Below, piece after piece: positions 49,881 through 52,889 of a DNA stretch of 52,889 bases (position 1 is its first letter; each line of letters begins with the position of its first letter). The stretch comes from an uncultured bacterium. GTDB taxonomy: Bacteria; Verrucomicrobiota; Kiritimatiellia; RFP12; UBA1067. The translations under genes and the position numbers were made by a program. The notes under the pieces were generated by a model. The model saw only the letters and a program-made list of their open reading frames with translations. It was not told the DNA's origin and ran no database searches. The DNA is taken from contig CACXPT010000009.1 in assembly GCA_902769585.1 (NCBI GenBank), positions 1 to 52,889 of the forward strand, written 5' to 3'.

Positions 49881-52800
49881 CCTTCCTCGCGGCGCAGCAA
49901 GAACGAGCCTGGCGTGCTCGGCATAGGCGCGGCGCGGGTCGGCGGCGTACGCCTCCAGTGTCCTGCGGCCGAGGCCGTCTGCCGTATCGCAGAGGTTGAA
50001 GATCGCCCGTGCAAGGCACAGTTCCTTCAGGACGAGCGTCCGTTCGCGGTCGCCTTCCCGGTTCGAGTAGTTGCGCACGGGCGGGATCTTGTCGCCCGCA
50101 CGCAGGGCGTGTCCGCCCACGCCAGGCAGACGCAGGAGGCGCGCCAACGCCTGCACCCCGGCCGGGTCGCCAAGCCCCTCGTACGCGAGCGCAAGCGCGC
50201 GGAAGTGGGAGTAGTGCATGTCGGCGGTGAGCGCCGCCGCCTTCGCGTCGAGCGCAGGACGCGCAGCCAGCGAACGGGACCGCCCGAGGGCGATGGCGTA
50301 GCTGTCCGTCCAGCTCACGCTCCGCATGAACTGGCTCATGCCGCGGAAGTTCCAGCCCTTGTCCCAGGAGGCGGACTCGAACTTCGCGAGCAGTGTCGCC
50401 TCGCCCGTACGGTCGCCCATCATGCCAAGCACGTGCGCGTACACGAGCTTCGCGTCGGACGCATCCGTTGTGCGCCATGCCTCCTTCAGGCGCGGAATCG
50501 ACCGCGCCGGATCGCTCATCAGGACGGCCAGTCCCTCGTAGTCGTTCGGAAGCGTGCGGATCGCACGGTCGAAGTCCGCGTCCTTCGGCGGAAACGAATC
50601 GCCCATCTCTAGCGTCTCGTACGGGATGATGCCCTTCTCGGCGAGATGGTGCTGAAGCGCCTTCACGCGAATCGACCGCACAGGCACGCCGGCCGCGACC
50701 GCCATCGCCGACGCGACGCCAGCTGCGTATCCCTGGTTCTGCACGTCTGGCTCCATACGCAGGATCGGCATCGCGTCGCGGTGCGCGCTCATGCCGAGCC
50801 CCGTCACCAGCAGGCCGTCCAGCTTCTTGGGCAGAAGAGCACGGTACGGCAGGTTCACGTACATCGCCGAGTGGGGCGGATCCTCGATGAAGAACTGCGG
50901 ATCGCGTGTCTGCCCGTGCGTGTCGAAGTTCGAGTACGTGCGGCAGATAGTGTCGGGATACGTGCGCTCCAGCATCACGTCGTACGGCGTCACGTAGAAC
51001 TCGCCGATAAGGCGACGGCGCTCTCGGGAACCTGGAATCTGCGCCTGGTCCCAGGTATCGTCCGGCATGCTTAGACGCGAACGCAGGCCGAAGAACCACA
51101 GGTCTTCCGCATCGGTGTCGTTCAGGAAGCCGATGTCAGAGTTGCGTCCGCCGCCCGTCTTCGACTGCGGCGCCTGCCCCACGCCCTGCACGGACAGCTC
51201 GTCCGCCGTGATGAACTCGGTCTCGCAGCCGGCCGATGCGGCCAGGTCGGCGTTGCCGGTTGCGTCGATGGCCGTCTTGCACAGCACGCGCCCGCACGTG
51301 CCGTCGGGCAGCACCGCGATGACGGCCGTGACGCGCCCGTCCTTCGTCTCCACGCCGGCGGCGAACGAGCCGAACCACACGTCGCCGCCAGCCTTGCGTA
51401 TGGCGCTGCGGAACCATTCGCCCTTTGCGGTGTACGGCACCTTGCCGGTGGCGTTGCGCCCGGCATCGATCTCCTTAGTGAAACCGACGCGGTTCCCGAA
51501 ATAGTACCCAGTGATGCCGCCCTCCGTAGTCTGCCCGCCAAGACGGTCGAGGAACTCGAGGACGAGCGTCTTCGCACCCTGCCGCGCGGCCGCGATGCCG
51601 GCCGGGGCGCCGCCCGTGCCGCCGCCAGCCACGACCACGTCGTACGACGCGAGGACGGGAAGCGGAAGCGGCAAGGGTACCGCTTCTCCGATGCGGCCGC
51701 GCAGGAGCGCGGCCCTCCCGGCGGAACGCCCGACCGCTACGGCGTCAGTTCCCTTCTCCGCACATGGTCCGACGACAAATATGCCTTCCGGCAGCGAAGT
51801 GAACGTGTCCGGCGTCGCGTATGCGATCCTGTCGGCCGCATCGGCCTGGTCCGCCGTCCAGGTGCGGTCGCGCGCAATCTGCTCGGCCGCCAGGAACGAG
51901 AAGGCCGAACCGTCGGCGAACGGCAGCATCAGTTCGCGTACGTGCGTCTTGCCCGCGCGGTCGATGACCGTGAACGAGCATGCGAGGTCGCCCGACGGGA
52001 ACGGTCGACGCGCGCCGCCCGCGCGCTCGGCGAGACGCCCGCGAACGGTGGCGTCGATCAGCACCTTCGCACGGACTGACTGGAAGCCGTTGCGCGATGC
52101 GACCACCACGCCGACAAAGTTTCCCTTCGAGTCGCGCAGGATGTCCGTCGCGGGAAAGCCCGTCAGGAACGGCACGCCGGCGGCGAGCATGGACTTGTCC
52201 AGTCCACGCTTGACGAGGAACGGCGTCACCTTGTCGCGCAAACCCTCGGGGACAGGCCCCAGAATGCGCAGGACGCCAGGCTCCTGTCGCGGATAACCCG
52301 CCTCAAGATGCTGGATTGCGTGCACATAGCGGCAAGTCGCCGTCGCGCGATGCTCGAACGGCGACATGCTCGAACGGTGCCCATAGGCATTGTCGGCGCG
52401 ATTCAGGTCTGCGAACGGCTTCCAGGACTCGCCGTCCTCCGAAGTTTCGATCACGACGCGCGCAGTCGCGTAGAGGTCGGGAGCGTTCTTGCGAAACGCG
52501 GCGTCATGGCGAACGAAGACGGGAACCATCGCGGATGCGCCCGAGATCGGCTGAACAGTGCCAAGGTCGGCAGTCAGCACGATGCGGGCGGCATCGGCGG
52601 CGTTCGTGGAAAGAGTCGCCGCCAACGAGACCGGCTTCGCGTAGAGGGGATTGAATATCTCGCGGATGACGGGATCGGAAGGATCGTCGGACGGCAGCCG
52701 GTCCAGCTGGAACGTGGCGGCACGATCCTCGCCAAGGTACGCGCGAGGCGCGACCAGGAAGACGGATGCGCCGGAGGCCTTTGCCGCAATGGCGGCGCGC

Positions 52801-52889
52801 ACTCCGTCAACGGTGCCGCCAACCACCACCACGTCCGCCTCGCGCAAGGTCGGCGGGACGGCGGCAAAAGCCGCGCACGCCATCACCAT
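49869..52889 (-). CDS. Double FAD-dependent oxidoreductase, 5' end outside the window
   Basis: At least 1006 residues; the first codons probably lie beyond the right edge. Two FAD-binding Rossmann domains of the FAD_oxidored/GlcD-like type are visible: VVVVGGTVDGVRAAIAAKASG near residue 22 and YDVVVAGGGTGGAPAGIAAARQG near 415, the second followed by LGGQTTEGGITGYYFGNR. The second half has DATGNADLAASAGCE and the typical QAGVASAMAVA-like region, and then a C-terminal helical HEAT-like domain (about 800-1000). Such proteins are common in PVC polysaccharide clusters and may oxidise sugars. Residues about 390-400 (GRAALLRGRIGEAVP) cover a palindrome inserted at the link between the two halves. 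Confidence 0.86.
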   Translation of the reverse strand: MVMACAAFAAVPPTLREADVVVVGGTVDGVRAAIAAKASGASVFLVAPRAYLGEDRAATFQLDRLPSDDPSDPVIREIFNPLYAKPVSLAATLSTNAADAARIVLTADLGTVQPISGASAMVPVFVRHDAAFRKNAPDLYATARVVIETSEDGESWKPFADLNRADNAYGHRSSMSPFEHRATATCRYVHAIQHLEAGYPRQEPGVLRILGPVPEGLRDKVTPFLVKRGLDKSMLAAGVPFLTGFPATDILRDSKGNFVGVVVASRNGFQSVRAKVLIDATVRGRLAERAGGARRPFPSGDLACSFTVIDRAGKTHVRELMLPFADGSAFSFLAAEQIARDRTWTADQADAADRIAYATPDTFTSLPEGIFVVGPCAEKGTDAVAVGRSAGRAALLRGRIGEAVPLPLPLPVLASYDVVVAGGGTGGAPAGIAAARQGAKTLVLEFLDRLGGQTTEGGITGYYFGNRVGFTKEIDAGRNATGKVPYTAKGEWFRSAIRKAGGDVWFGSFAAGVETKDGRVTAVIAVLPDGTCGRVLCKTAIDATGNADLAASAGCETEFITADELSVQGVGQAPQSKTGGGRNSDIGFLNDTDAEDLWFFGLRSRLSMPDDTWDQAQIPGSRERRRLIGEFYVTPYDVMLERTYPDTICRTYSNFDTHGQTRDPQFFIEDPPHSAMYVNLPYRALLPKKLDGLLVTGLGMSAHRDAMPILRMEPDVQNQGYAAGVASAMAVAAGVPVRSIRVKALQHHLAEKGIIPYETLEMGDSFPPKDADFDRAIRTLPNDYEGLAVLMSDPARSIPRLKEAWRTTDASDAKLVYAHVLGMMGDRTGEATLLAKFESASWDKGWNFRGMSQFMRSVSWTDSYAIALGRSRSLAARPALDAKAAALTADMHYSHFRALALAYEGLGDPAGVQALARLLRLPGVGGHALRAGDKIPPVRNYSNREGDRERTLVLKELCLARAIFNLCDTADGLGRRTLEAYAADPRRAYAEHARLVLAAPRGRSGK
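51691..51720. repeat. Modular palindrome inside the FAD oxidoreductase gene
   Basis: GCCGCGCAGGAGCGCGGC followed by CCTCCC, in frame and exactly at the join between the two FAD-binding halves. Confidence 0.75.

Noticed and set aside
1..52889. rRNA genes, prophage or integrative element
   Set aside because: No rRNA-like sequence, integrase, phage structural genes or attachment-site pair was recognised; the RAYT and abiE parts are the only mobile-type genes seen.

Overview
This is about 53 kb of a GC-rich bacterial chromosome with tightly packed genes, many of them for secreted polysaccharide-active enzymes. The gene mix suggests a PVC-superphylum anaerobe, most likely a gut-type Kiritimatiellota: Tat-exported Gfo/Idh/MocA and FAD oxidoreductases, DUF4838-type and other secreted glycosidase-like proteins, a SUMF1-domain protein, BspA-type leucine-rich repeats, a HydG maturase for [FeFe]-hydrogenase, and large numbers of short palindromic repeats. 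The taxonomic assignment is inferred from gene content only; there is no rRNA gene, tRNA gene or phylogenetic marker analysis behind it.

Left part (1-8.4 kb): the 3' end of a class II fructose-bisphosphate aldolase, then hemL, a secreted glycerophosphodiester phosphodiesterase and hydG on the minus strand, then a plus-strand pair (Tat oxidoreductase and a two-domain glycosidase). The aldolase, hydG and the glycosidase each carry a lesion (one in-frame deletion, two frameshifts). These are either gene decay or assembly errors.

Mobile and repeat-rich part (8.4-17.7 kb): a REP-associated tyrosine transposase (RAYT) whose C-terminus looks like a DprA-type nucleotide-binding domain. The linker is encoded by a 39-bp x 5 iteron array, and a 35-bp x 5 array with the same core lies just upstream of the gene. 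Next comes an abiEi/abiEii type IV toxin-antitoxin module between two 118-bp direct repeats, a stranded C-terminal protein module, a surface protein with three chitobiase-C-terminal-like repeats, a SUMF1-domain protein, an AT-richer unknown gene, and 1.4 kb of repeats with no convincing gene.

Middle part (17.7-33.6 kb): a membrane acyltransferase-like protein, a 909-residue secreted glycosidase, a DedA protein, a minus-strand operon (toroid protein, Tat metallophosphoesterase, MacB-type permease), lysS, and a 1618-residue secreted protein combining a caspase-like peptidase domain with two blocks of BspA-type leucine-rich repeats.

Right part (33.6-52.9 kb): a DUF4838 protein; a compact housekeeping operon with 1-4 nt overlaps (small secreted protein, lgt, metH, rsmD); a PP-loop ATPase; a GH28-like beta-helix; two more secreted proteins; a divergent regulator unit (small unknown protein, XylR-type regulator, phosphoribosyltransferase); and the 3' part of a double FAD-dependent oxidoreductase.

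Four window-wide signals stand out. (1) Extended -10 boxes TGGTAtAAT sit 6-7 nt upstream of several start codons, which predicts leaderless mRNAs. (2) A modular family of short palindromes lies between genes and also, in frame, inside three genes. (3) Tandem repeats of 8-9 bp with different unit sequences are found in coding and non-coding DNA. (4) A shared C-terminal module ending FFKVxVEL occurs on secreted proteins. All functional assignments come from reading the sequence and from recalled family features; no searches were run.
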